A program made the position numbers and the translations under genes. Under the pieces are notes generated by a model. That model made no database searches and was not told where the DNA came from. It saw only the letters and a program-made list of their open reading frames with translations. From contig NZ_JASAOI010000046.1 in assembly GCF_029953285.1 (NCBI RefSeq), positions 62,001 to 126,000 on the forward strand: DNA of 64,000 nt, in the 5' to 3' direction. This document shows, in pieces, positions 17,784 through 26,461 of the stretch; positions within the stretch are counted from its first letter, which is position 1, and every line of letters begins with the position of its first letter. Source of the stretch: Yinghuangia seranimata (GTDB lineage Bacteria; Actinomycetota; Actinomycetes; Streptomycetales; Streptomycetaceae).

Positions 17784-19400
17784 GTGTCGCTGCTGCTGGT
17801 GAACTCCACCAACCTCCTGCCCTACGAGCCCTCCACCGACCCCAACCCGCTGCGCATCAGCACCCCGGAGGAGACCGAGGTCGCCGCGGTCAACATCAAC
17901 GTCGGCGGCGGCATCACCACCCCCGCCTGGTGCAACAAGATCACCGTCCGGGTTCCGGTCGGTGCGGGCGCCGAGCACCTCACGTCCAACGGCGCCGGCA
18001 TCAAGACCGGCGCCAGCACCGGCTGGACCCCCTCGGCCCCGGCCGTCTCCGGCGGCTTCGCGGTCATCACGTTCACCCCCGCCCGCGCCGTGCAGTTCAC
18101 CGGCCAGCTCGTCACGCTCACCCTCTCCGGCATCGAGGTCAACCGCACCGCCGGTCAGGTCCGCATCGAGATCGTCGAAAGCTCCTCCCCGACCAACAGC
18201 GGCTTCACCGACAAGAACGCCGCCGTCGAGGTCGACAAGTTCCCGGCCGGCTTCGTCTTCCGGAACTTCGCCCCCGAGAAGATCATGGTCGAGAACGGCG
18301 AGGCGGCCGTCCTGCACTGGGAGGGCTCCGACGCGAAGTACACGATGCACTGGGCAGGTTCGGACAGCGGCGTCCCCGTCGACAAGGAGCGTTCCTGGAC
18401 GACCCCGCGCGGCCTGACCACCGTCACCGGGTTCATGCTCCGCGCCGAGGTCACCGCCGGTGGCACCACGCTCCACCACACCCTGACCACGGCCGTCACC
18501 GTACGCATTCCCGACCTCGTGGTCCGGACCCTGACCGTGCAAGGCGACGCCAGCTTCGAAGGGCTCGGCACGTTCAAGAAGACGCTCCAGGTGACCGGCT
18601 CCGGGTCACTGGTCTCGGACGGAAACGTCGAACTCCGCAAGCAGGTCAAGGTCACCAGCGCCGGATCGGTCACCGTCGACGGCGCCAGCACGTTCAACAA
18701 CAACGTCACCGTCGCGGGGCAGGAGACCACCACCCTGACCGTGAAGGGCTCGCTTCGGGGCCAGGGCACCAACCCCCTCCGGGTCAGCCAGCCCGCCGGA
18801 CTGAAGGTGGACGCGGCGCTCGCCGTGCACGGAGCGACCACCACGCACGGAGCGGTCACCGCCAACGGCGCCGCCGCCTTCAACAACGACGTCACCGTCG
18901 CCGCCGGCAAGACCCTCCGGGCAGCCGGACCGGTCAAGTTCGAGGGCCCCGCCCAGATGATCGGGACCGCGCACTACCGGCGCTCCTGGCGAACCACCAC
19001 CGTCCCGATGTTCTCCACCTGGTTCCACGCCACGGCACCGACCGACGGAATCCTGACCGCCGCCGTCACCGGCCTGGCCAGCAGCGAGGTCGCGAGCTGG
19101 TTGACGGTGTTCGCCGACGGCCACTACTACCGTTGCTCCGCCCCGGCCCCCACAGGCGCCGGCTCCCTCGCCCTGCCGCTGCGCAAGGGACAGCCCTTCT
19201 ACGCCTACGTCGAGGCCAACAACGACATGTGGCGCCTGTTCATGACGCTGTCGCTGTACTGGTACCCCATCGGTCAGACCGTCGACCTCCAGGTGCATTC
19301 CAAGAACGCACCGGAAGCCGTCGAGGAAACCTCCGACGAGTTTCTGGGTGAGCCGGTCCCGCAGGAGTACATCCCGCCGGTCCTGCCCGAAACCCCGTGA
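17784..19400 (+). CDS. phage-tail-fibre-like repeat protein, last gene of DUF6603 operon
   Basis: 538 residues from GTG 17784 with GGAAGG 7 bp upstream; 116 bp separate it from the previous gene. Residues about 1-250 are beta-sandwich-like (NSTNLLPYEPSTDPN, FVFRNFAPEKIMVENGEAAV). Residues about 250-390 carry repeats of the form LxVxGDASFEGLGTF, VTVDGASTFNNNVTVAG, AVTANGAAAFNNDVTVAAG, the pattern seen in trimeric beta-helical shafts of phage tail fibres and related adhesins. The last 145 residues form an aromatic-rich terminal domain (MFSTWFHATAPTDG, GQPFYAYVEANNDMW) and an acidic Pro-rich end. It looks like a receptor-binding or surface-display fibre of the system. Confidence 0.75.
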   Translation: MSLLLVNSTNLLPYEPSTDPNPLRISTPEETEVAAVNINVGGGITTPAWCNKITVRVPVGAGAEHLTSNGAGIKTGASTGWTPSAPAVSGGFAVITFTPARAVQFTGQLVTLTLSGIEVNRTAGQVRIEIVESSSPTNSGFTDKNAAVEVDKFPAGFVFRNFAPEKIMVENGEAAVLHWEGSDAKYTMHWAGSDSGVPVDKERSWTTPRGLTTVTGFMLRAEVTAGGTTLHHTLTTAVTVRIPDLVVRTLTVQGDASFEGLGTFKKTLQVTGSGSLVSDGNVELRKQVKVTSAGSVTVDGASTFNNNVTVAGQETTTLTVKGSLRGQGTNPLRVSQPAGLKVDAALAVHGATTTHGAVTANGAAAFNNDVTVAAGKTLRAAGPVKFEGPAQMIGTAHYRRSWRTTTVPMFSTWFHATAPTDGILTAAVTGLASSEVASWLTVFADGHYYRCSAPAPTGAGSLALPLRKGQPFYAYVEANNDMWRLFMTLSLYWYPIGQTVDLQVHSKNAPEAVEETSDEFLGEPVPQEYIPPVLPETP

Positions 19401-19575
19401 ACCGGACTCCGCTACGACGCACCTGATTCCACGTCCGCGACCCGCACACCCACCCGAAGGAGATATCCAGACACGGCCATGTGACCGCGCAGTGAACAGG
19501 CGATCGAGTCGGAGTTGCGCAAGGCCAAGGGGCTCCGGGACCGGCAGGAGCAACCGACCCTTCCGCCGGCACAGG

Positions 19576-19614
19576 CAGAACGCTCGGCTGGGGGGTCCCC
19601 AGCCGAGCGTTCTG
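19576..19614. terminator. strong bidirectional hairpin terminator
   Basis: A perfect 18-bp inverted repeat: CAGAACGCTCGGCTGGGG at 19576-19593, a 3-nt loop, and its complement at 19597-19614. It lies between the end of the four-gene operon and the end of the convergent secreted hydrolase gene, so it probably terminates both. Confidence 0.85.
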
Positions 19615-19638
19615 TGTCAGCTCATCGGTGCGGGTGGC

Positions 19639-21699
19639 CTAGGAGCGGCCGACCGACATTTCGTAGAGGGAGTAGCCCCACTGGGTGCCGCGGGTGAGGC
19701 AGTGGACTCGGACGTAGCGGGCTTGTTGGGAGGCGAATTCGGCGGTGTCGTAGCCGCCGTCGCCGGTGGTTGTGGACCACGCGGTTCGCCAGTTGGTGCC
19801 GTCGTCGGACAGTTCGACGCGGTACGCGCGGGCGTAGGCGCGCTCCCAGTCGAGGGTGACCCGGCCGACCGGGTGCAGTGCGCCGAGGTCGACCTGGATC
19901 CACTGGTCGTCCGACCACCAGCTGGCCCAGCGGGTGCCGGTGTCGCCGTCGACGGCGCGGCCCGCGGAGTAGTTGAAGAAGGGGTTCCACTCGGTGGTGG
20001 AGGCCGAGGCCGGCCGGCCGGCGGCGAGGTTGACGCCGAGTTCGTGCTTCTCGGTCGCCTTCCAGGTGGTGAGGTAGGACTCCGCGCCGTGGGTCAGGTC
20101 GTTGACGACGTCCTGGCCGCCGGGGGTGAGGCGGATCTGTTCGATCCAGTCGGGCACGAGGCCGACGTGGGCGCCGCCGTCGGTGTTGAGGTCCCAGGTG
20201 CGTTCGCCGGTGACCTGCCGGTCGATGACCGAGCCGCCGTCGACGCTCTGGAAGGGGTACTTCACCGCGTTCGGGGCGTTCGCGCCGACCGGGCCCGGGT
20301 GGCTGCCGACGCCGTTGAAGTCGGTGCCGTAGCCGAGGCCGACGCCGTACTTCTTGCGGAGCGCCGCGTTCTGCGTGGCCTCGCCGACGAACCCGTCGGC
20401 GCCGTTCATGTACCCGGCGACGAAACCGCCGAGCCGGTAGACCCGCTCGGTCCAGGCCGGGTCCATCCAGCTGTGGCTGGAGATGACGCCCGGGTACTCC
20501 TCGGCCTCCAGCATGTCCAGGGCGCGCCCGGCGGCCTTGACGCTCATGTGGTCGAGCTCGAGCATCATGCCGCGCTTCATCATGCCCTTGACCGCGTACT
20601 CCCCGAGCCGGGTCAGGCCGCGGGAGTTGCACTGGGCGTCCGAGGTGTACAAGGGGATGTTCACTCCGGGCGGCAGCTTCTCGAGTATCGCCGGGGGCGC
20701 CACCAGGCCGATCGGGTTGTCCTTCTGCGGGCCGGCGCACTGCTCGGTGCTCCAGAAGGTGCCCGTGGACAGGAACTGGCCGACGTTCACGGCCACTCCG
20801 GTGGTGCCGCTGTCGAACCGCACGCCGCACAGGGCGTTGTCGAACTTGTGGCAGAGGAACATGCTGCGCACGCCGAGCCCGTACAGCTCGTCGAGGCCCT
20901 TGTCGATGTCGGCCTGGCTGCACTGGGCGACGTCGAGGATCTGCTTGCAGCCGAAGGGCTCCGAGGTCTCGACGCCGAGCACGACCGCCAGCTTGCCCTG
21001 CTCGATCACCGAGCGGGCCTGCGCGGAGTTCAGGACGATGCGGAACCAGCCCTTGCCGGGGCCGCCGTACATCTTGTCGACGAAGTCCTGCATCGCGTAG
21101 GACTTTTGGGCCTCGAGACGGATCGCGTCCATCTCGTCGCAGCCGCGGTCACGGGGCAGCAGCGAGCAGATCAGCCCGTTGGTGACAAGGTCGTTGACGA
21201 GGACGCGCTGGCCGCCGCGCCAGGCCCGCTCGATCCAGGCGTAGTAGTCCTGTTGGTGGCTCATCGAGTCGTTGGCGGGCCAGTCCTTGAAGGTGGGCCA
21301 GCCGACCGGGTCGTGCGTGCCGTTGTCACCACCCGTGACGTGCTCGAACAGGGCGCCGGAGCCGTCCGGGTAGTGCTCCGGACAGTCCTTGAGCGCGTCG
21401 GCGACGCCCGCGTCCGAGAACGGCTTGCCGCAGATCATGCGGCCGCCGAAGCCCTCGTTCGACATGAGGTGGTTGTGCGCGTCGACGAAGCCGCGCACCT
21501 TTCCCTGTGCGTCGGTGCCCGTGAACGGGGCACCTGTGACGTTGATTTGGGAGTCCGGCGCGGGCCGCGCGGTGGGTTCCCACCACGGGCCGCCGTCGGC
21601 TGCGGGGACCGGCCCCGCACCGAACACGACGGCGGCCAGGGCGATGAAGAGCGAGACGAGGGTAAACCGCCTGCCCCGTCTGCGTGTTGGTCGACGCAT
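19639..21699 (-). CDS. secreted amidohydrolase-superfamily protein with C-terminal F5/8 type C (discoidin) domain
   Basis: 686 residues from ATG 21699; an alternative TTG at 21705 is closer to the GGAGG at about 21711-21715, so the start is not certain. A basic N-terminus and hydrophobic segment ending in GAGPVPAADGG form a signal peptide. The hydrolase region contains GFVDAHNHLMS (HxH metal motif), HKFDNALCGVRF, MLELDHMSVKA and YGTDFNGVG, with many Cys consistent with disulfides. About residues 540-686 form a discoidin/CBM32-like domain (NLAAGRPASAS, GRAVDGDTGTRWAS, WIQVDLGALHPV). Probably a secreted metal-dependent hydrolase (membrane-dipeptidase-like) that binds carbohydrate surfaces. A PHO-like repeat lies upstream. 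Confidence 0.82.
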   Translation of the reverse strand: MRRPTRRRGRRFTLVSLFIALAAVVFGAGPVPAADGGPWWEPTARPAPDSQINVTGAPFTGTDAQGKVRGFVDAHNHLMSNEGFGGRMICGKPFSDAGVADALKDCPEHYPDGSGALFEHVTGGDNGTHDPVGWPTFKDWPANDSMSHQQDYYAWIERAWRGGQRVLVNDLVTNGLICSLLPRDRGCDEMDAIRLEAQKSYAMQDFVDKMYGGPGKGWFRIVLNSAQARSVIEQGKLAVVLGVETSEPFGCKQILDVAQCSQADIDKGLDELYGLGVRSMFLCHKFDNALCGVRFDSGTTGVAVNVGQFLSTGTFWSTEQCAGPQKDNPIGLVAPPAILEKLPPGVNIPLYTSDAQCNSRGLTRLGEYAVKGMMKRGMMLELDHMSVKAAGRALDMLEAEEYPGVISSHSWMDPAWTERVYRLGGFVAGYMNGADGFVGEATQNAALRKKYGVGLGYGTDFNGVGSHPGPVGANAPNAVKYPFQSVDGGSVIDRQVTGERTWDLNTDGGAHVGLVPDWIEQIRLTPGGQDVVNDLTHGAESYLTTWKATEKHELGVNLAAGRPASASTTEWNPFFNYSAGRAVDGDTGTRWASWWSDDQWIQVDLGALHPVGRVTLDWERAYARAYRVELSDDGTNWRTAWSTTTGDGGYDTAEFASQQARYVRVHCLTRGTQWGYSLYEMSVGRS

Positions 21700-21744
21700 G
21701 ATCAACGATGCCTCCGGTCATGGGGACGGTACCGGGCTGAGGCC

Positions 21745-21766
21745 TCCGGGTGTTTCTTGCGGTAAC
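21745..21766 (-). promoter_or_regulatory. candidate PHO-box-like direct repeat upstream of secreted amidohydrolase
   Basis: Minus-strand units GTTACCGCAAG and AAACACCCGGA lie 46-67 bp before ATG 21699. The GTTACCGC and ACACCC blocks and their spacing match the site in front of the phospholipase C gene at 6235-6256. Both genes encode secreted hydrolases, so shared phosphate-type control is plausible but unproven. Confidence 0.38.
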
Positions 21767-21830
21767 AGGGGCTCGGCCCGAGAATCGCGGGGATCGCCGA
21801 GTGAGTCAAGAGTCCGGGTCAAATGACCTG

Positions 21831-21897
21831 TTGATGATCTGTCGGCCTCCGAGCGGCCTCACGGGTTGATGATCTGTCAGCCTCCGAGCAACGTCAC
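21831..21897. repeat. tandem 35-bp duplication at the 3' end of the tetR gene
   Basis: The 32-bp stretch at 21831-21862 (TTGATGATCTGTCGGCCTCC onward) recurs at 21866-21897 with a few mismatches. The second copy contains the last codons and stop of the TetR gene; the first lies beyond the stop. It looks like a local tandem duplication of the gene's terminal codons. Confidence 0.75.
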
Positions 21898-22470
21898 GAA
21901 CTGCTCGGCCGTCGCGTCGAGCAGCGCCTCCGCCGTCCGTTCGTCGCCCAGCACCAGGTACTGCAGCGTCAGCCCGTCGATCATCGCCGCGAGCAGATGC
22001 GCGAGAACGGTCATCGGCACCCGCGGCTCGATCTCGCAGACCGCGCAGACCTGTTCGAGAAGGGCGGCCCCCGAGGCCACGTACTGCTCGTACTGCGCTT
22101 GCGCCAGATGCTCGAACCCCTGCTTGCGCAGGGCGTGTTGGGTGAGCTCGTACGTCAGCATGTGCTCGGCCGGGTGGGCCGTCACATGCTCCCAGTACGT
22201 GCCGAGGGCGCCCCGGACCGTCTCGCGCAGCGTCGCCTTCGGCTCGACGTGCGCACTCACATCGGCGACGAACGTGTCGGTGATCGACGTGATCACGGCC
22301 TCCAGCAGGGCCTGCTTGGAGTCGAAGCAGTAGTGGAAGACGCTCAGCGAGACCCCGGCCTCCGCGCATATCGACCGCGTCGTCGTCCGGGCCACACCGT
22401 CCCTGGCCATCGCCCGCACCGCCGCCTCGACCAGCTGCCGGCGCCGTTCGGCCGACGGCATCCGCGCCAT
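21877..22470 (-). CDS. TetR-family transcriptional regulator
   Basis: 197 residues from ATG 22470, with AGGAGG 5 bp upstream. The N-terminal HTH domain reads RRRQLVEAAVRAMARDGV, then TTRSICAEAGVSLSVFHYCF and DSKQALLEAVI. The C-terminal about 140 residues are helical, with a length and YEQYVASG/MIDGLTLQYLVLGD pattern like BetI/PsrA-like TetR proteins. It is divergent from the AraC-type gene that starts 130 bp away and convergent with nothing; its last codons are duplicated downstream. Target is unknown; the divergent regulator is one candidate. Confidence 0.88.
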   Translation of the reverse strand: MARMPSAERRRQLVEAAVRAMARDGVARTTTRSICAEAGVSLSVFHYCFDSKQALLEAVITSITDTFVADVSAHVEPKATLRETVRGALGTYWEHVTAHPAEHMLTYELTQHALRKQGFEHLAQAQYEQYVASGAALLEQVCAVCEIEPRVPMTVLAHLLAAMIDGLTLQYLVLGDERTAEALLDATAEQFVTLLGG

Positions 22471-22599
22471 GGTTCCTCCTCGTATCGGCTGCACCGGGGC
22501 CGACAGGGTAACGGCAGTGCCCCGCGGTCCCAGGCGCGTCACCGGACGGGCCTCGCACACCAACTGCGCCGGGGCCTCCGTTTGGTGCACGATTTGCCC

Positions 22600-23646
22600 A
22601 TGTCCGTTGTCGATGCCACCGCCATCTCGGCGATCGATCCCGCAGGCCCGGTCTCGCGGATCAGCACCGATCCGCTGCCCGCCGCCGATCGGTTGGCGTG
22701 GTGGGGCGACATGGTGGACGAGACGGTGGTGTCGGTGAGCATCCGCTGCCCGGCGGGCAACGGGTTCCGCGGTGTCGCGGAAGCCGTGCGCTTCGCCGAC
22801 ACCGAGGTCACGACGTTCTCCTTCTCGCCGATGAGCGCCAAACGCTCCCCGCTGCAGGTTCGCCGCCGCGACCCGGAGGCCTACTACCTCGTCGTCGTCC
22901 GCAGCGGTGTGTTCCGGCTGGAGCAGCAGCGCCGGGTCGCCTGCGTTCCGGCGGGAGACATGGTGCTGTTCTCCACCTCGCACCCCCTGTCTTGCGAATT
23001 CTTCGAGGTGAACGGGCCGGTCGAACTGACCCTGCTCCGCCTGAACCGCACCATGTTGCCCCTGGCCGCCGCCGGGCACGCGGACAAACTGCTGGGCGAA
23101 GGCATATCCGGCGGAACCGGGTCGGCGGCGTTGCTCGGCGGCTTCCTCACCGGCCTGCCGTCCGCCGCCGACGGGTGCAGCGCGACCGAGTTGGCCCGGC
23201 TCGACGCCATCGGCTCGGACCTCGCGGCGACGGTCCTCGCGGCCCGTCTGGACCGGCTGCGCGACGTCCCCGCCGAATCCCGTACCACCGTCCTGCGCAC
23301 GCGCGTCAATGCGTTCATCGACCACCACGTCGCCGACCCGGAACTGCGTCCGGCGACGATCGCGGCCGCCCACCACATCTCCGTGCGGACCCTGCACGCG
23401 TTGTTCCTCGACCAGCCGGAGACCGTCGCCGCCGAGATCCGCCGCCGCCGTCTGGAACGCTGCCGCGACGACCTGGCCGACCCGGCCCTCGGCCACCGCA
23501 CGATCGGTGAGATCGCCGCGCGCTGGGGTTTCCGCAGCCTCGGCGACTTCAGCCGCGCCTTCCGCCGCGCGTACGACTGCGCCCCGAGCGACATCCGCCC
23601 CCGGCGTGACCGGGAAGCTCAGCCGGCACCCCGCAAGGCCACATAG
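22600..23646 (+). CDS. AraC-family transcriptional regulator
   Basis: 348 residues from ATG 22600. Residues about 20-200 form an AraC-type sensory domain of the kind with RLAWWGDMVDETV and a cupin-like core (FSFSPMSAKRSPLQVRR, YYLVVVRSGVFRLEQQRR, GDMVLFSTSHP). The C-terminal domain has two helix-turn-helix motifs: TIAAAHHISVRTLHALF and IGEIAARWGFRSLGDFSRAFRRAYDCAPSDIR, the second being the AraC signature. It is divergently transcribed from the TetR gene. Ribosome-binding site is weak. No metabolic genes adjoin it, so its regulon is not evident. Confidence 0.88.
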   Translation: MSVVDATAISAIDPAGPVSRISTDPLPAADRLAWWGDMVDETVVSVSIRCPAGNGFRGVAEAVRFADTEVTTFSFSPMSAKRSPLQVRRRDPEAYYLVVVRSGVFRLEQQRRVACVPAGDMVLFSTSHPLSCEFFEVNGPVELTLLRLNRTMLPLAAAGHADKLLGEGISGGTGSAALLGGFLTGLPSAADGCSATELARLDAIGSDLAATVLAARLDRLRDVPAESRTTVLRTRVNAFIDHHVADPELRPATIAAAHHISVRTLHALFLDQPETVAAEIRRRRLERCRDDLADPALGHRTIGEIAARWGFRSLGDFSRAFRRAYDCAPSDIRPRRDREAQPAPRKAT

Positions 23647-23841
23647 CCACCGCGAACGCGATCACGGCGGCGCACGGAATGTGCAAGATCCCCGCGCTGG
23701 ATGCCAACGACACCCGCCCCCGGCCGCGGCACAGTAGACCCCGGCAGATGGCTGGAAGCGCGCGGTCCGCGCCGTCCCGGATCGAATGGGGCGGGCCGCG
23801 CGCATCCTCCTCTGTGGTCCGGGGGAGCGGGTGGGACTCTT

Positions 23842-23854
23842 TAGACTGCATTGG
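23842..23854 (+). promoter_or_regulatory. possible leaderless promoter -10 element of recQ
   Basis: TAGACT at 23842-23847 fits a TANNNT -10 box and lies 6 bp upstream of GTG 23854. Transcription would then start at or next to the start codon, giving a leaderless mRNA, which would explain the lack of a ribosome-binding site. No clear -35 element is seen. Confidence 0.35.
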
Positions 23855-25785
23855 TGAGCATGCTCGAGGGGGACCCCAGGGACAGTGACGCGCGGCGGAC
23901 GTTGCAGCGGGTGTTTGGGTATGACTCGTTTCGGGGCGAGCAGCAGGAGATCATCGAGCACGTTGTTGCCGGTGGCGATGCGCTGGTCTTGATGCCTACT
24001 GGTGGCGGTAAGTCGCTGTGCTACCAGATCCCGGCGTTGGTTCGGGAGGGTGTGGGCGTTGTCATCTCGCCGCTGATCGCGCTCATGCAGGACCAGGTGG
24101 ACGCGCTGACGGCGCTGGGGGTGCGGGCGGGGTTCCTCAACTCGACGCAGGGGATTGAGGAGCGGCGGCGGGTCGAGGGGGCGTTCCTGGCGGGGGAGCT
24201 GGACATGCTCTACCTGGCGCCGGAGCGGCTGCGGCTTGATGCGACGGTGCGGCTGCTGGACCGGGGCGCCATCTCGCTCTTCGCGATCGATGAGGCGCAC
24301 TGTGTGGCGCAGTGGGGGCACGACTTCCGGCCCGACTACCTCATGTTGTCCGAGCTGCACGAGCGGTGGCCGAAGGTGCCGCGCGTTGCGCTGACCGCGA
24401 CGGCGACGCCGGCGACGCATGAGGAGATCGCGGCGCGGCTGAATCTGGAGCAGGCGCGGCACTTCGTGGCCAGCTTTGACCGGCCCAATATCCAGTACCG
24501 GATCGTGCCGAAGCAGGATCCGAAGAAGCAGTTGTTGCAACTGGTGAACAGCGAGCACGCGGGCGATGCGGGCATCGTGTACTGCCTGTCGCGTGCGTCG
24601 GTGGAGAAGACCGCCGAGTTCTTGGTCGCGAACGGGATCACGGCGCTGCCGTATCACGCGGGTCTCGATGCCCGTACCCGCGAAGCGAACCAGGCGCGGT
24701 TCCTGCGCGAGGACGGCGTCGTGATGGTGGCGACGATCGCGTTCGGCATGGGGATCGACAAGCCCGACGTGCGGTTCGTGGCGCACCTGGACCTGCCCAA
24801 GTCGGTCGAGGGCTACTACCAGGAGACCGGTCGCGCGGGGCGTGACGGGCTGCCGTCCACGGCGTGGCTGGCGTACGGGCTGCAGGACGTCGTCCAGCAG
24901 CGCAAGATGATCGACGACTCCGAGGGGGACGCGGCGCACCGCCGCCGGCTCGGGGCGCACCTGGACGCGATGCTCGCGCTGTGCGAGACGGTCGAGTGCC
25001 GCCGGGTGCAGCTGCTCGCCTACTTCGGGCAGGCGGGCAAGCCGTGCGGGAACTGCGACACCTGCCTGACGCCGCCGGCGTCGTGGGACGGCACGGTCGC
25101 CGCGCAGAAGCTGCTGTCGACGGTGTGGCGGCTGGCCAACGAGCGGCGGCAGAAGTTCGGCGCGGGGCAGGTCATCGACATCCTGCGCGGCAAGAAGACC
25201 GCCAAGGTCATCCAGTTCGACCACGACACGCTGAGCGTCTTCGGGGTCGGTGCGGACCTGGACGACAACGCGTGGCGAAGCGTGATCCGGCAGTTGCTCG
25301 CGCAGCGGCTGGTCTCGGTGGAGGGCGACTACGGCACGCTCGTCCTGACGGACGAGAGCGGCGAGGTGCTCGGCGGCCGCCGCCAGGTCATGCTGCGGCG
25401 CGAGCCCGAGCGGGCCCGCGCGAAGTCGGGTGACGCGTCGGGCTCCGGGAAGTCGCGGCGGGCCGCGCCGGTCGACCTGCCCGAGGGCGCGCTGCCGGTG
25501 TTCGAGCTGCTGCGCGCGTGGCGGGGCGCGACGGCGAAGGAGCAGGGCGTGCCCGCGTACGTCATCTTCCACGACGCGACGCTGCGCGAGATCGCCGCGA
25601 CCGCGCCGTCGACGCTGGCGGAGCTGTCCGCGATCAGCGGCGTCGGCGAGAACAAGCTGGCGAAGTACGGCCAGCAGATCCTGGACACGCTCGCGGGGAA
25701 GGACCCGTCCGACGCCCAGCCGCCCGAGGACCTGCCTTTCGGGGACGAACCGTTCGACGAACCGCCGTTCGAAGACGAGCCCTAG
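23854..25785 (+). CDS. recQ: ATP-dependent DNA helicase RecQ
   Basis: 643 residues if translation starts at GTG 23854; TTG 23851 and ATG 23860 are alternatives in frame. All RecQ landmarks are present in order: [18 protein letters not shown] (motif 0), [17 protein letters not shown] (Walker A), [19 protein letters not shown] (DEAH box with aromatic loop), [56 protein letters not shown] (motif VI), then a zinc site with C...CGNCDTC, a winged-helix region and a C-terminal HRDC domain ([18 protein letters not shown]), ending in an acidic tail. It unwinds recombination and replication intermediates. Single gene, probably with its own promoter. Confidence 0.95.
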   Translation: MSMLEGDPRDSDARRTLQRVFGYDSFRGEQQEIIEHVVAGGDALVLMPTGGGKSLCYQIPALVREGVGVVISPLIALMQDQVDALTALGVRAGFLNSTQGIEERRRVEGAFLAGELDMLYLAPERLRLDATVRLLDRGAISLFAIDEAHCVAQWGHDFRPDYLMLSELHERWPKVPRVALTATATPATHEEIAARLNLEQARHFVASFDRPNIQYRIVPKQDPKKQLLQLVNSEHAGDAGIVYCLSRASVEKTAEFLVANGITALPYHAGLDARTREANQARFLREDGVVMVATIAFGMGIDKPDVRFVAHLDLPKSVEGYYQETGRAGRDGLPSTAWLAYGLQDVVQQRKMIDDSEGDAAHRRRLGAHLDAMLALCETVECRRVQLLAYFGQAGKPCGNCDTCLTPPASWDGTVAAQKLLSTVWRLANERRQKFGAGQVIDILRGKKTAKVIQFDHDTLSVFGVGADLDDNAWRSVIRQLLAQRLVSVEGDYGTLVLTDESGEVLGGRRQVMLRREPERARAKSGDASGSGKSRRAAPVDLPEGALPVFELLRAWRGATAKEQGVPAYVIFHDATLREIAATAPSTLAELSAISGVGENKLAKYGQQILDTLAGKDPSDAQPPEDLPFGDEPFDEPPFEDEP

Positions 25786-26461
25786 GCACACAAAGGCGTT
25801 GAAGGAAAACTCCTTCACATGGCGTTCGTCACGTACCCGAGCAAGACGGGTTGGTGGGCGGCGATTTCGGTTCTGCCGGACGTGAGGCCGGTGACCGGTG
25901 GCGCGATCGGTGTGTCCGGGGTGTCGTGCGACCTGTAGGTGGGGGATTATCCGGCCTCGCGTGCGGCGGTTTGTCGACTGACCGGCTTCTCCGTGTCCTG
26001 TGATGTGTCGGAAGTCGTCGACTAACCGTCTTTCCGGGGGTTTTGGGACGTCTTTCGGCACGCACGACGTCGAACGGGTGTGGCATGCGCATGGATTCGC
26101 CAACCAACGCCAGGCGCCGGGCTGATAATCCCTCCGCGTGAAACCGCTATGCTCCGGGAGGCCCTGTGACGTGCGGCGACGACTGCCAGTGGTTGCGCAC
26201 TGCCGGGGCACCACCGACCGCAGAGATGGGGCGATAGGGCCGCCGTACACCACGACTGCGGCGTGCGTGACGGGGGTCTGCTCCGCCGTGTGCCTTGCCG
26301 GTCGCGGCGGTTGACGCGCGGCGCCTGGGCGCCGGCTCGGATCGGACACGTCGCGGGCGCCACACCGTTCGCCGAGAGCCACCAGCGCATCGGTGTCGGA
26401 CGGCACTCCTGGACGCGACGGCGTATCCCATCGCCCCGTCCGCACGATTTCGAGGATGTCC
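25786..26461. other. 676-bp intergenic region upstream of the conservon
   Basis: Between recQ and cvnA I find no supported gene. A short frame from ATG 25819 to 25938 (39 codons) has no ribosome-binding site. GAAGGA (25801-25806) and TCCTTC (25811-25816) can pair and might be a weak terminator for recQ. The long AT-poorer stretch 25,830-26,150 probably carries the conservon promoter, but no confident -35/-10 is visible. Confidence 0.5.

Noticed and set aside
19461..19486. AAGGAGATAT-like ribosome-binding site followed by an ATG
   Set aside because: The ATG is directly followed by a TGA, so no peptide is encoded; the surrounding 230 bp hold no gene.
25819..25938. Short frame after recQ (39 codons)
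   Set aside because: No ribosome-binding site or conservation clue.
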